64,000 bases of DNA from Myxocyprinus asiaticus (Eukaryota > Chordata > Actinopteri > Cypriniformes > Catostomidae), in assembly GCF_019703515.2 (NCBI RefSeq), contig NC_059348.1:27988156-28052155 (forward strand), in the 5' to 3' direction. The notes under the pieces were generated by a model, which ran no database searches, was not told where the DNA came from, and saw nothing but the letters and a program-made list of their open reading frames with translations. The translations under genes and the position numbers were made by a program. Each line of letters begins with the position of its first letter. Position 1 is the first letter of the stretch. Below, piece by piece: positions 63,936 through 64,000 of this stretch.

Positions 63936-64000
63936 ATGTGAGCGGAGCGGTGTAACACACTCCATGCGCTCCGCTCACGGCCCAAGCGGATGCTCCGCTC
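63936..64000. repeat. GC-rich inverted repeat cut by the window edge
   Basis: gagcggagcggtg is followed by gcgctccgctcacgg and gctccgctc: complementary GAGCGGAGC/GCTCCGCTC arms. The rest lies outside. Confidence 0.5.

Overview
The window is nuclear DNA from a ray-finned fish, most probably a cypriniform (carp, minnow or loach type). Its exons are vertebrate and are separated by long AT-rich introns. Those introns are full of TTAA-flanked inverted-repeat elements, Tc1/mariner, L1 and L2 LINEs and Gypsy elements of the kind common in cypriniform genomes. The species call is inference; no marker in the window fixes it.

Two genes lie head to tail on the + strand. The first is mast3 (microtubule-associated serine/threonine kinase 3). 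I could assemble 27 coding exons from 2448 to 54570. All have GT/AG borders and all phases match. The exons sum to 4074 nt, giving 1357 residues, close to the roughly 1300 residues of mammalian MAST3. The order is: short N-terminus, serine-rich region and DUF1908, AGC kinase domain with all catalytic residues, Ser-rich linker, PDZ domain, Ser/Pro-rich tail. A second, phase-compatible first exon at 26500-26582 suggests an internal promoter and a second N-terminus. The second gene is pik3r2 (p85-beta regulatory subunit of PI3-kinase). Only its first coding exon (62110-62434, SH3 domain and following Pro-rich stretch) is in the window; the rest lies beyond the right edge. MAST3 next to PIK3R2 is also the arrangement in mammals.

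Layout: 1-2447, upstream DNA with an AT-rich palindrome. 2448-2486, mast3 exon 1. 2487-24201, intron 1 (21.7 kb), dominated by a nest of retroelements at 7725-22295: a Gypsy element whose LTRs are at both ends, split by an L1, itself split by an L2 and hit by a Tc1. 24202-54570, the remaining mast3 exons, with inverted-repeat elements in at least six introns and a deleted non-LTR element in intron 20. 54571 to about 55500, probable 3' UTR. About 56280-62109, the pik3r2 5' region, including a 2-LTR element without genes (57873-58811) nested in a DNA transposon. 62435-64000, pik3r2 intron 1 with another nested repeat.

I found no CRISPR array, operon, viral genome or new multi-gene system. The most interesting points are the second mast3 start exon, the related palindromic elements that bracket kinase exons 14-15, the small LTR element that shares a tRNA-Phe-type primer site with the larger Gypsy element, and several insertions-within-insertions whose target-site duplications can be read directly.
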